From NCBI RefSeq assembly GCF_048569485.1, contig NC_134361.1, positions 166,387,758-166,451,757 of the forward strand: a stretch of 64,000 bases of DNA, given 5' to 3'. Positions 10,441 to 19,953 of this stretch are shown here, in pieces; the first letter of the stretch is position 1; every line of letters begins with the position of its first letter. The notes beneath the pieces were generated by a model, which saw only the letters and a program-made list of their open reading frames with translations, was not told the origin of the DNA and did no database searches. A program made the position numbers and the translations under genes. Source of the stretch: Anomaloglossus baeobatrachus (taxonomy: Eukaryota; Chordata; Amphibia; Anura; Aromobatidae).

Positions 10441-10899
10441 GGCAGCAACTTACCGATGGGAACCCTCAGGGACGTACACAGGTCACCTTGGAGAGATCGG
10501 TCACAAGACCGGTCTCTCCAATCAGAGCTGGGGGCGGGTGAAGCACCAATCACCCAGCTCCAGCCAATGGCCAGTGCTACAGCAGCACTGATCAGGGCTG
10601 GATTTCAATGTTCTAGCCATTTTCAATGGCTGGAACATTACAGTGACTGTAATTGGCTGAGCAGCGTTCGTCAGCCAATCACAGCCTCTGTAGGTTCGGG
10701 GAGGAGGCACCACCCCTCCTGAGGTCAGGCAGAGGTCCCCTCCTTCCCGAATCTACTGTTTAATTAAACAAATTGGACTCCCCGGGGCTCCGGGACCGCG
10801 ATTTCGCCATGACGTACTGGGTACGTCATGGGTCGTTTAGCACCATGTCACCATGACATACCCAGTACGTCAAAGGTCGTTAAGGGGTTAATAACTCCT

Positions 10900-11200
10900 A
10901 GGCTTGATGACAGCTGACATTACAAAGCTGACATCAACCCCAAAAATATATTACCCTGATAGCCACCGCACCAGGGCAATCGAGAAGAGTCAAGCAAAGC
11001 TCCAGAATTGGCGCATGTAATGTGGTGCAGAAATTCTGGATTGGCTGCGGGCTATTTTTAGGTTGGGAAGGGCCAAATAACCATGGGCCTTCGCAGCCTG
11101 ATAATATCAGCCCCCTGCTTTCTGGTTTACCTTGACTGATTATCAAAAATAGGGGGAATCCCACGTAATATTTTAAAATTATTTATTTATTTATTAGGTT
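10900..11200 (-). repeat. Interspersed module, inverted copy
   Basis: On the minus strand it reads like the modules at 262 and 4370 (CCTGGTGCGGTGGC, GGGGTTGATGTCAGC, and a start around CCTATTTTTGATAATCAG). The rest of the inverted copy lies left of the 3.8-kb insertion at about 6870-7050 (ATTCCCTGGACTA repeated), so the insertion split it. Confidence 0.6.
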
Positions 11201-11239
11201 AAACAAGACTAAAAACATTGTTTAGTGCCACGTGAAAGG

Positions 11240-11809
11240 CTCTAAATGGTGCAAATGTATAATATGTAGGGGGTTGTGACATTATATATCTGTAGGATAG
11301 CAATCTATTTTGTCTAAAATATTTCTATCATCTATCTAGCTTTATCATTTATATTTTTATTTTATATTTGTACATGTGTTTTTGTGTATTTTTAGATGTT
11401 GAATTCTTTGCTTTTGACAAAATTCCGTTTTCTCTGCTGTCTTTATTTCAACAAACTTTATTATTAAGACAAAAACACGTCAAAACTGCATCAAAACACA
11501 TGTAACAAAAATGCAAGGCAAAAGCGCAAATAAACTAAGGTACTGAATTGGTGCAGAAATTCTGCAGTGTCAAAAACTCAACAAACACTAGTCATGGGAA
11601 CCCTGGGGTATGTGCACACATTAGTATTTGGTGCAGTCATTTCTGCACCATTTCTGCATCTCTTGGCAGGAAAAACGCAGCAGAAAAAAAACCCGTTTCC
11701 GATACGTTTTTCTGGTGTTTTTGGACTGCAATTGCTATAGAGATAGATAATAGATATAGAAAAGACAGTACACGGACAAATAAACATATAATTGCACTTC
11801 CTCCAGACA
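11240..11809. other. AT-rich unclassified stretch
   Basis: No gene or complete element is recognised. It has TATTTTTATTTTATATTT-like simple sequence near 11350 and a tract rich in TTTCTGCACCATTTCTGCAT near 11640 that resembles a degraded MITE. The same stretch recurs in units 2 and 3. Confidence 0.5.
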
Positions 11810-12303
11810 CCTAATATATAAAGCTGAATGTGTGTATGTATGTATGTATGTGTGTGTGTATGTCCGGGATTGGCATCTGCACCGTCGCAGCTACAGTCAC
11901 AAAATTTTGAACACTCACACGTCTGGACCCCGAGAGCGTCATAGGCTATGTTGTGAGGCGAAATTTTAACTCCGCGCGTTCCAATTTACCAATCAATTTT
12001 GCCCTTATCTACATAATGGGGAAAAAGTGAAACGAAAAGTGTATCCGCACCGTCGCATTTACAATCACAAAATTTTGCACAGACACCTCATGTGACCCAG
12101 GGAACGTCGTAGACTATGTTTTGACAGGAAAATCTAACCCCGCGCTTTACAGTTACTCTCTGAAAAACATGCCTTCATTAAAGTAAATGGAGCCTGGAAC
12201 TTCAGGTTATTAGTAGCAGGTTTGAGTGGTTGCTACAGGAACAAAAGACATTCATAGTATAAGAAGCATATATGTGAGATAATAAGATGTCAGTGGGGAG
12301 ATG

Positions 12304-12948
12304 TAAAATGATGGGCCAGGGGCGCCTCTGACCTTGTAGTCGTGGCCCTGGAGGACTGACTTACCCCCGGCTCCACCATTACAGGAAAATCAGTCTCTGC
12401 TCTTGTGGGGCAGTGTGTGACGGTGTCTTCGCCGGATGGGACACAAACAGTCTTCAGGCAAAAGCTGGTGCTAATAAAAGATGACATTTATTTTCACAAG
12501 AAAAACAATCCGGTCAGCAGAATTCGGCACTTTCTGTGGAGCTGGGGACAACCTGCCCAAACGCGCCCTCTGGTGGGGATATGCCCTGGGTACTCCGCTT
12601 CTCCGGGCTCCCACTTCTAAGTCAAGCACACACTGGACCCACACCAGCGGATTCAGACCTTGAGGTTGCGTCCTCCTCCGTAACTCCGGCGTCCCCTGAT
12701 GTTCCGCTCATACACACTGCCACCGATGATCACACACTGCTGTCCCGGATCCGACTCCCTTCCACACACACCGACCTTCCCTAGACATCCAGCCGACTCC
12801 TCCTTCCCCGGTGGCAACAGCCGTCCCACCCGGCCACTAGGGGGTGCCCTAACACTACAACATATTACAATACACTTTTATTAAAACAGTTTTAACAATT
12901 CCGGGTTAACTATGCTGGTGCTGGTAGGGGGTAGGCCCACCCACTACA
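12304..12948 (-). repeat. 3' LTR of the cold-shock-ORF element
   Basis: 645 bp, TGTAGTGGGTGG... on the minus strand. It is nearly identical to the LTR at 14920-15564. It contains GTAGTCGTGGCC (12336-12347), the same as the first 12 nt of vertebrate tRNA-Ser(AGA/TGA). Confidence 0.9.
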
Positions 12949-12965
12949 TGCCTCCCCTCTTAAAA
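12949..12965 (-). promoter_or_regulatory. Polypurine tract of the LTR element
   Basis: The minus strand reads AAGAGGGGAGGCA directly before the 3' LTR, the expected site for plus-strand DNA priming. Confidence 0.75.
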
Positions 12966-13079
12966 TCCGAGCCTCCCGGCAAGGCTCTACTTATAAAACA
13001 TGTAAATTCAACAACAACATAGCGTAAAAGACTACCCTTCGGCCCAGTCCACAATGGGCGACGCAATAGCGCTCCCGGT

Positions 13080-13205
13080 CTTTTGGAAACGCCCGGAGGC
13101 TCAACAGCGCTCCCGGTCTTACGATGGCGCCCGGAGGCTCAACAGCGCTCCCGGTCTTACGATGGCGCCCGGAGGCTCAACAGCGCTCCCGGTCTTACGG
13201 TGGCG
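13080..13205. repeat. 38-bp tandem repeat inside the LTR element
   Basis: About 3.3 copies of a unit containing GGAGGCTCAACAGCGCTCCC and GGTCTTACGATGGCG. They lie between the cold-shock ORF and the polypurine tract. They do not interrupt the reading frame, which ends at 13316. Confidence 0.85.
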
Positions 13206-13315
13206 AGCAGCAGGCATATCAACTGCAAACTTGCACAAAACTTTAACTTTTGGAAACAAAGACTTCTGCCGGTCTAAGAACGCTACCGGTCTTCAACCAG
13301 ATTAGCTGCGGAGCT

Positions 13316-14461
13316 CTATTCTGGAGGCCAGGATCGCTTCCACTCCTCCGCTTGTGCCTGTATGTAGGCTCCCAGAGATTGCCCCGGCTGGCGGCGTATT
13401 CTCCGGAAGGACACGGGGGCAAAAGGTGGCTCTGCTGACACAGCTTCATCAGCTCCCGGCGGGGATGATGGCGTCGCTACCCGGGATGGTGGTGGCGCAG
13501 GTGGCGGCGCGTCCACGACTATGACCGGTCTGTTGGTCACATTCTGACTCACCGCTACCACCGGAGCAGCTCTTTCCGGGTCGGCGATCGTGCCAGATGG
13601 TACTTCCGATGGAACCGCCAAGGTGCGCCTGGAGTGAGGGGCCGCGGTCGGCACCGGCTTTGGATGGTTCCGGCGCCGTTCCTGTTGTTCCTCCCACTCC
13701 AGCTCTTGCTGCCACTGGGCCGCTTCCCGGGCGGTCGGCATCCACGTGACCCCCACCGCAAACAGGCCGCGGCTACCGGCATCGGGCAAAAATTGGACCT
13801 TCTCGCCCGGATACAGCGTGTGGAGACGTTTAGGCAGCCCCTCCACATCCAGGTGGACTCTATTATAGAAGTAGTCGTCCCCGGTGTTAACTTCGCGGAT
13901 GAACCCGTAACCCTCCTGCTGATTAAACTTCACCACCACTCCGGTGGTGAATTGCAGGGCCAGCTCCTCAGCGCCGGGACCGGACAGCATCTCCCGGACA
14001 ATGGTTTCGGCAAGGAGGCGTTCCCGGACAGGGTCGGGTGCCGGGGACGGAGCTCTGGGGTACGGTACGGTGGGCGGGACGATTACCGGGTCCCAGACGA
14101 AGCCCAGGTGGTCTTCCTCCAGTCGCTCGGCAGCCACTTCAGCCAGCTCCCGCACGGGGGCAGATGGTGCGGCGGCGGCGCCAAGCTGTGGGGTCTCCCA
14201 AGGGAAGTCCGTAATCCCCAAAGGCCGGCTTCCTGGTGGCGGCGTGGCATACGTCGCCCGTACTTCTGTAATGGTACTTCCGGTCTTCGCATCCCAGGTG
14301 GTTTTCCAGGACACCTTCTCAGGACGCGTGGAACCTCCCGGTCCGGTCGGAAGATCTGCAAGGGATGCCTCACTTGCGGGAGCAAACTTGGGGCGCCCCC
14401 GGCCTAGGCTGACCAGAGCCATGGTGGTAGCAAGTTCTTCCGGTTGTCCAGAAGCCTCCAT
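13316..14461 (-). CDS. Cold-shock-domain protein of the LTR element
   Basis: This is a 381-codon product from the ATG at 14461 (MEASGQPEEL). The frame is open further upstream into the 5' LTR (to 15103), but the segment before MEAS is basic and unlike the rest, so I prefer this start. Residues about 1-170 are proline/alanine-rich with no family I recognise. Residues about 172-240 (genomic 13742-13948) read as a cold-shock domain: GVVVKFN (beta-1), EGYGFI (RNP1), an aromatic RNP2-like DDYFYNRVH, and GEKVQF. The canonical first-strand Trp is Lys here. The remaining tail is Glu/Arg-rich, then proline-rich, ending WKRSWPPE. Cold-shock domains bind single-stranded RNA or DNA and can act as chaperones. 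Inference: an RNA-packaging or chaperone role for the element. It shows no zinc knuckle and no gag-like domain. Confidence 0.75.
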   Translation of the reverse strand: MEASGQPEELATTMALVSLGRGRPKFAPASEASLADLPTGPGGSTRPEKVSWKTTWDAKTGSTITEVRATYATPPPGSRPLGITDFPWETPQLGAAAAPSAPVRELAEVAAERLEEDHLGFVWDPVIVPPTVPYPRAPSPAPDPVRERLLAETIVREMLSGPGAEELALQFTTGVVVKFNQQEGYGFIREVNTGDDYFYNRVHLDVEGLPKRLHTLYPGEKVQFLPDAGSRGLFAVGVTWMPTAREAAQWQQELEWEEQQERRRNHPKPVPTAAPHSRRTLAVPSEVPSGTIADPERAAPVVAVSQNVTNRPVIVVDAPPPAPPPSRVATPSSPPGADEAVSAEPPFAPVSFRRIRRQPGQSLGAYIQAQAEEWKRSWPPE

Positions 14462-14899
14462 CTCTGATCGCTGTACTGTAAATAGCGGCGGCGTCAAAGC
14501 TGAGACTGAGGAAAGAGGAGGCGGGCCTTTGTTTCCCGCTCTTAAACAGAATCCTCCCCCAGCCTCACGCATAATCTTGACTCCTCCGTGGCGGTACTTC
14601 TTTTTCTTCCGAGCACCGCCCACTTCGTATGTCTTCCTCAATGCCCTGGAGCTGGCGCCTCCCCTCTTTGGGCGGAGTACTTTGTAACTCTTCTTCGGCA
14701 CCGGCCAGCCCCAGGCTCTTCTTTTGGCGCCAACTTTTCGCGCCTTTTCTTCAACTTCACAGATAACGGCCCGGTCCAACGCTGCGGGCACTGTGTACTC
14801 TTCCCACCAGGGGACTGGAAATCTTCTCCCGTAGTCGGGATCCTGTGCTCCAGGCACGACCTGATCCCCAGCTTCTTGGGTTCCTGGCAGGGAATTCGT

Positions 14900-14917
14900 A
14901 TCCTGCCGACTACGCCA
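14900..14917 (-). promoter_or_regulatory. Primer binding site, tRNA-Ser
   Basis: The plus strand reads ATCCTGCCGACTACGCCA, which is the 3' end of vertebrate tRNA-Ser(AGA/TGA) with its CCA. It lies 2 nt from the 5' LTR on the element strand. The match extends imperfectly into the T arm. Confidence 0.85.
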
Positions 14918-14919
14918 CA

Positions 14920-15564
14920 TGAAATGATGGGCCAGGGGCGCCTCTGACCTTGTAGTCGTGGCCCTGGAGGACTGACTTACCCCCGGCTCCACCATTACAG
15001 GAAAATCAGTCTCTGCTCTTGTGGGGCAGTGTGTGACGGTGTCTTCGCCGGATGGGACACAAACAGTCTTCAGGCAAAAGCTGGTGCTAATAAAAGATGA
15101 CATTTATTTTCACAAGAAAAACAATCCGGTCAGCAGAATTCTGCACTTTCTGTGGAGCTGGGGACAACCTGCCCAAACGCGCCCTCTGGTGGGGATATGC
15201 CCTGGGTACTCCGCTTCTCCGGGCTCCCACTTCTAAGTCAAGCACACACTGGACCCACACCAGCGGATTCAGACCTTGAGGTTGCGTCCTCCTCCGTAAC
15301 TCCGGCGTCCCCTATTGTTCCGCTCATACACACTGCCACCGATGATCACACACTGCTGTCCCGGATCCGACTCCCTTCCACACACACCGACCTTCCCTAG
15401 ACATCCAGCCGACTCCTCCTTCCCCGGTGGCAACAGCCGTCCCACCCGGCCACTAGGGGGTGCCCTAACACTACAACATATTACAATAAACTTTTATTAA
15501 AACAGTTTTAACAATTCCGGGTTAACTATGCTGGTGCTGGTAGGGGGTAGGCCCACCCACTACA
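14920..15564 (-). repeat. 5' LTR of the cold-shock-ORF element
   Basis: 645 bp. It differs from the other LTR by about five substitutions by eye. It holds the same 12-nt tRNA-Ser 5' match at 14952-14963, about 45 nt from the primer binding site. Confidence 0.9.
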
Positions 15565-15568
15565 GATG

Positions 15569-16205
15569 GATAGAGAGAGACAGACAGAGAGAGAAACAGA
15601 CAGAGACAGACAGGGAAAGAGACAGAGAAATAGAGACAGACAGGGAAAGAGACAGACAGAGACAAACGGTGAAAGAGACAGACAGAGACAGACGGGGAAA
15701 AGGAGAGACAGACCTGGAAAGAGACAGACCTGGAAAGAGACAGACCTGGAAAGAGACAGGCAGATATGCAGACAGGTACAGAGACAGGAAGACAGGGAAG
15801 GAGAAGACAGCCAGAGAGACAGACAAAGATAGATGGAGAAAGACACTGACCTTGATAGAGACAGAAGGGGAAAGAGACAGAGAAATAGAGACAGACAAAG
15901 ACAGGCAGACAGGGAAAGAGACAGACAGGAAAAGACACAGACAAAGAGACGGGGAGACAGACGGGGTAAGAGACAGACCTGGGAAAGAGACAGACCTGGA
16001 AAGAGACAGATGGGGAAAGAAGCAGAGAGATAGAGACAAAGAAAGAGACAGAGACAGGCAGCGAGGAAAGAGGCAGACCTGGAAAGAGGCAGACCTGGAA
16101 AGAGACAGACCTGGAAAGAGACAGACCTGGAAAGAGACAGACAGAGACAGACGGGAAAGAGACAGATGGGGAAAGAGACAGATCTGGAAAGAGACAGACG
16201 GAGCA
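15569..16205 (+). repeat. GA-rich minisatellite in the Helitron, unit 1
   Basis: Repeats of GGAAAGAGACAGACCT and GACAGACAGAGA-like units. The long Arg/Asp/Glu frames on plus and Ser/Leu/Val frames on minus are by-products. Confidence 0.9.
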
Positions 16206-17796
16206 CATTACTTAGCTAATTTAGTTAAATCTGTGTGGAATATCTGTGGTGTTGAAATATATGTTCTGAAATGCTTCTATTAGCTTAGTTTTTGCCTTTT
16301 AATAATTACATTTCTATCTATTTGTTTTGTTGTTTGTGTTTGCAGAATACATTTTTGTTAATGTATTCTATTTTGTTAACAGCAGTTATTAACACGGGTA
16401 AAACCGGGTAGTACAGCTAGTATAATAATAAAATTGTAACCTGTGGAGCTTATTGGACAACTTTTTATGATTAAATAAATAAATGGGGGAAAAAAACAGC
16501 GTGGGGTGCCCCTTATTTTTGATAACCAGCAAGGGCAAAGCAGACAGCTGGAGGCTGTTATTATGAGGCTGGAAAGGCCCATGATTATTGGCTCCTTCTT
16601 AGACTAAAAGTAACAGCCCGCAGCCACCCCAGAAGCGGCACATCACATTAGATGCACCAGTTCTGGCTCTTTGCCTCAGCTCTTCCTGATTACCCTGGTG
16701 CGGTACAGGCCAATAACCATGGGTCTTCCGAGACGAAAAATAGCAGCACTCAACCACCCCAGAAGAGGCGCATCACATTAGATGCGCCAATTCTAGCGCT
16801 TTGCATGGTTCTTCCCTGGCGTGGTGGCAATCAGGGTAATGGTAGTTAGGGTTAATGGCACCTGTGTAGTGTTAGCTGGCATCAAGCCCAGGGATTAGTA
16901 ATGGAAAAGTATCAGACATCGCCATTACGAACCCAGTAATAAAAAAAGATACACACGTAAAAAATACTTTATTAAAATAAACACTTTCCATCATTCAATA
17001 CTTCACTAAAGAAAAAAAAAACAGCAGGACCACCGTAGTCCAAGGAATCTGCCATATTCCACAAATGGAAGCCTGAAAACATAAACATAGAGAAATAAAA
17101 ACAAGACACAGTCCTTTGTTCACCAATTTATTAAAATGCAAAGTTCCCACCAAAGTCTGACATAGTCCAGTGCTTCCCAGGACGTTTCTCCACAATAAAA
17201 GACTATGGAGGCTCAGAATAAGGCTCAGAATGAGGCTCAGAACGAGACTCCATAGAATTTGAGAAGCAGCCGCTCCCGCCTCTTGCCGCACACAGCGAAA
17301 CCCGGCAATTCTGATGAATGGTAATGTCAGGAACGTCACTTATATGCAGTTGTATACCTTCTATGTCCCCCAAAATGTACTCGTGCCCCTTTTCGTGTTC
17401 CTACACAATAGCAATGTCCCTTTTTGAACACAGTCAACTTGGAATTGTTTCGCTTTTGTGTTCCTACACAGTAAAAATGCCCTGTGTGTGCCCTACACAA
17501 TAATAGTTCTTCTCTTAGGGCTGTACAGTTATATTACACCCTATGTGCCCCCTTTAGTCCCCAATACTGTTGTAATGTCCCCGAATGTTTACCCACACAA
17601 TAATAATGGCCCTTTGTTTCAGCCACATTAATTGGTATTGTTTGTCCTTTGTGCTCCTACAAAGTAAAAATTACCTCTCTGTGCCCCTATACAAATGTAA
17701 TGTCCCCTTCCATCCCCCAACACAGTAGTAATGTCCCTCTTTGTTTCCCACTTATACTACAACATCTATCACAGGCAAAAGCTGCCCCCTCACTTT

Positions 17797-18009
17797 CTCC
17801 CAGCATGCTCTGCAGTGTGGATCTAATTTGCATATTGAATTATTGCACCATATCTCTTATTTTTTCCCTAATTAGCTTTTTTACAGTTTGATTTCTTCAT
17901 TAATAGGATATTACCTAAAATCTTTCAGAATTTACTGTAAAAAAATAAATAAATTAAAAAAATAAATAAAATGATGTCCATAAGTTAAAATTTTTTAGGC
18001 CTATATATA
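17797..18009 (+). promoter_or_regulatory. Promoter of U6 copy A2
   Basis: SPH core CCCAGCATGC at about 17800, octamer ATTTGCAT at 17826-17833, PSE-like GTCCATAAGTTAAAA at about 17975-17990 and TATATATA at 18002-18009. The PSE-TATA spacer is about 5 bp shorter than in A1. Confidence 0.75.
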
Positions 18010-18032
18010 GCGGTCAGGTCCACTATCAGTTA

Positions 18033-18161
18033 GAGCCTACTTTGGCAGCACATATACTTTGCTTTTGGCAGCACATTTACTAAACTTGGTACGATACAAA
18101 GAATATCAGCATAGCCCCTGCACAAGGATGACACGCAAATTCATGAAGCGTTCCATATTTT
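18033..18161 (+). ncRNA. U6 snRNA-like gene, class A copy 2 (probably a pseudogene)
   Basis: 129 nt with the class A 5' duplication and ACAAAGA in place of ACAGAGA. It has extra changes not in A1: AGCATAGCCC in the core, TGCACAAGG, and ATTCATGAAG in the 3' stem-loop. It looks the most decayed of A1-A4. Confidence 0.75.
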
Positions 18162-18796
18162 GACGCATTTATTAACCCAAATGTACTTTTTTTTCGTCAA
18201 TTTTTGAGGTAAGAACATTTCTGGCCTTGTTAACCCCTTCAAGGTATGGCCATTTTGCTTTATTTCCTTTTCGTTTTTCGTCCTCTTCTTCCAAAAGCCC
18301 TAACGTATTGATTTTTCCACGTGAGGGCCGTGTGTTGTACTTTTGAATGACATCACTCATTTTTCCATGTAGTGTACTGGAAAATGGGGGAAAAAAATCC
18401 AAAAGTGGAGAAATTGTAATTTAAAAAGTGAAATTCCACAATTTAGGGTTTTTTTTTTGCTTTTTTTCTGTCACCACGTTTACAATTTGGTAAAAGTGAC
18501 CCGGCATTATGATGCCTCAGGCCGGTGCGAGTTCGTAGATACAAAACATGTATACTTTTACTTTTATCTAAAGGGTGAAGAAAAAGCAGAAGTTTGTCCA
18601 AAAAAAGAATAGCGCCTTGTCGCCATGTTCGGAGACCTGTAGCATTCTCATTGTTCGGGATCTGGGGCTCAGTGACGGCTTTTTTTTTTGCGTTTTGAGC
18701 TGATGTTTTTAATTATACCATATTTGTATATGATGTTTTGATCGCCTGTTATTGCATTTTAGTGCCATGTTGCGATGACCAAAAACCATCATTTCT

Positions 18797-18936
18797 TCGG
18801 CGCTCCATTGGGAGACCCAGACGATTGGGTGTATAGCACTGCCTCCGGAGGCCACACAAAGCATTACACTAAAAAGTGTAAGGCCCCTCCCCTTCTGGCT
18901 ATACACCCCCAGTGGGATCACTGGCTCACCAGTTTT
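18797..18936 (+). repeat. Left inverted terminal repeat of DIRS
   Basis: It starts CTTCGGCGCTCCATTGGGAG and ends CTCACCAGTTTT. It is complementary to about 24674-24808 with almost no differences by eye. Confidence 0.9.
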
Positions 18937-19953
18937 CTGCTTTGTGCGAAGGAGGTCAGACATCCACGCATAGCTCCACTGTTTAGTCAGCAGTAGCTGC
19001 TGACTCTATCGGATGGAAGAAAAGAGGGCCCATATAGGGCCCCCAGCATGCTCCCTTCTCACCCCACTTGCGGTTTGTAAGGTTGAGGTACCCATTGCGG
19101 GTACGGAGGCTGGAGCCCACATGCTGCTTTCCTTCCCCATCCCCCTGAGGGGCTCTGTGGAAGTGGGATCTTACCGGCCCCCAAACCCTGAGGCCGAGCT
19201 CCATCCACAGACCCAGAGACCCTGCTGGAGGAGCTGAGTACAGTCAGGGACAAGGCCCTGCAACGTTCAGGTACTCTGTGTCCCCGCACAGACAGGCCAC
19301 GCACACTCCAGGCTTGCTGGGTGTGCTAGTGCGCCGGGGGCACTAGCGCTGCGCGCTCGGGTTAGAGTCACTGCAGCTTAGCTGAGTGATTTTATGTCTT
19401 GGGAACTACCGCGCCGGCCGCTCCGGGAGCGGCGGCGCCGCTGGGACTGGTGGTGCGCCGGGGACTCGCGCTGCCCGCGCTTTTACGGCGGCAGCGCTCA
19501 TAAATCTAGTCCCCGGCTTTTTGCGGCCTAGCTCTGCTTCGTTCCCGCCCCCACCCTGTCAATCAGGGAAAGGGAGAGACGCTGTTCTATAGCCAGCGCC
19601 GAGGGCTGGAGTCTTATTTACATACTCCAGCCCCCTCACTGGGCACAGTGGGGACGCAAGTTTCCCGCTCTTGGTCTCAACACGCCCAGGGCCCGCCCCT
19701 CTCCACAGGACGCCGGCAGCCATTCCTGCATGCAGTCTGGCTGGAGAACGGACACAGGCTCTGGGGGACTCAGACAAGGGACTCTGGCGACCACACACCC
19801 GCGTTTATGCGGGCGGTAAGCTGCACATAAGTGCTGGCCCCACTAGTGCCACAGTGTTACTTGGTGCATTTTTTCCCTGTACCATATATATTTATATTGC
19901 ACTGTACAGTCGCTTCTTGGCTTATACCCTCATTGCTCTGAGGAGACAACAAC

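Larger units (their letters stand above)
7056..10887. mobile_element. TTAA-flanked non-autonomous element (piggyBac-like), 3.8 kb, unit 1 only
   Basis: It is flanked by TTAA (7052-7055 and 10888-10891). The ends read CCCCTTCAGC and, inverted on the right, CCCCTTAACG. Units 2-4 have the precise empty site with one TTAA (around 29566, 38932 and 48392). No transposase frame is seen. Internally there is AT-rich left DNA (7056-7720), four repeats of about 390 bp (7721-9135), purine-rich and GC-rich minisatellites (9330-10440) including a perfect-looking palindrome, and a right part that ends with paired copies of CCCAGTACGTCA. Confidence 0.75.
12304..15564 (-). mobile_element. Young non-autonomous LTR element carrying a cold-shock-domain ORF
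   Basis: The element lies on the minus strand between a 4-bp target duplication GATG (12300-12303 and 15565-15568). The intact target GATGGATAGAG is seen in other units. The LTRs of 645 bp (12304-12948 and 14920-15564) differ at only about five positions by eye, so the insertion is young. The LTRs run TGTAGT...TTTCA. A primer binding site follows the 5' LTR and a purine tract, AAGAGGGGAGG, precedes the 3' LTR. The 1.97-kb interior has a single long reading frame and no recognisable gag, protease, reverse transcriptase, RNase H or integrase. The element looks whole for what it is and would depend on a helper. Confidence 0.9.
201..16420 (+). repeat. U6 macrosatellite unit 1 (16.2 kb, enlarged by two later insertions)
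   Basis: Layout, left to right: a forward interspersed module (about 262-1080), a degenerate short-repeat tract (about 1130-1540), U6 class A, a TTAA element (2026-4347), a second forward module (about 4370-4890), a 20-bp VNTR, U6 class B, a truncated TTAA element carrying a SINE (about 6385-6870), an inverted module interrupted by a 3.8-kb TTAA element, about 570 bp of AT-rich unclassified sequence (11240-11809), and a Helitron interrupted by an LTR element. Compared with units 2-4 it lacks about 415 bp after 6868, where the sequence jumps from the SINE-bearing element straight into the inverted module. Without the insertions it is close to the 9.4-kb norm. Confidence 0.85.
11810..16420 (+). 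mobile_element. Non-autonomous Helitron, unit 1 (interrupted by an LTR element)
   Basis: It starts CTAATATATAAAGCTG (TCTAATATA in units 2 and 3) and ends with a hairpin plus ACAGCTAG before a T, which fits Helitron insertion between A and T. The interior has a TGTATG tract, the paired GCACCGTCGCA motifs and a GA-rich minisatellite. There is no Rep/helicase. Without the 3.26-kb LTR element it would be about 1.35 kb, as in units 2 and 3. Confidence 0.7.

Noticed and set aside
9582-10591. A 323-codon minus-strand frame and several overlapping plus-strand frames
   Set aside because: They are open because of the GC-rich minisatellite. They overlap in many phases and contain only Pro/Ala/Arg/Gly repeats.
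13316-14461. The cold-shock ORF as a single-exon host gene (LIN28 or Y-box type)
   Set aside because: It lies exactly between two near-identical LTRs with PBS and polypurine tract, and outside the domain it shows no LIN28 zinc knuckles or Y-box tail.
13634-14687. Plus-strand frames of about 250 codons opposite the cold-shock ORF
   Set aside because: Antisense shadows in GC-rich coding sequence, with no recognisable domain.
14891-14963. A tRNA-Ser gene
   Set aside because: Only the 3' end and, separately and in the wrong order, the 5' end of the tRNA are present. They fit a primer binding site and an LTR segment.
15522-16283. Arg/Asp/Glu-rich plus-strand and Ser/Leu/Val-rich minus-strand frames, recurring near 31000, 40400 and 49100
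   Set aside because: They are low-complexity by-products of the GA-rich minisatellite in the Helitron.
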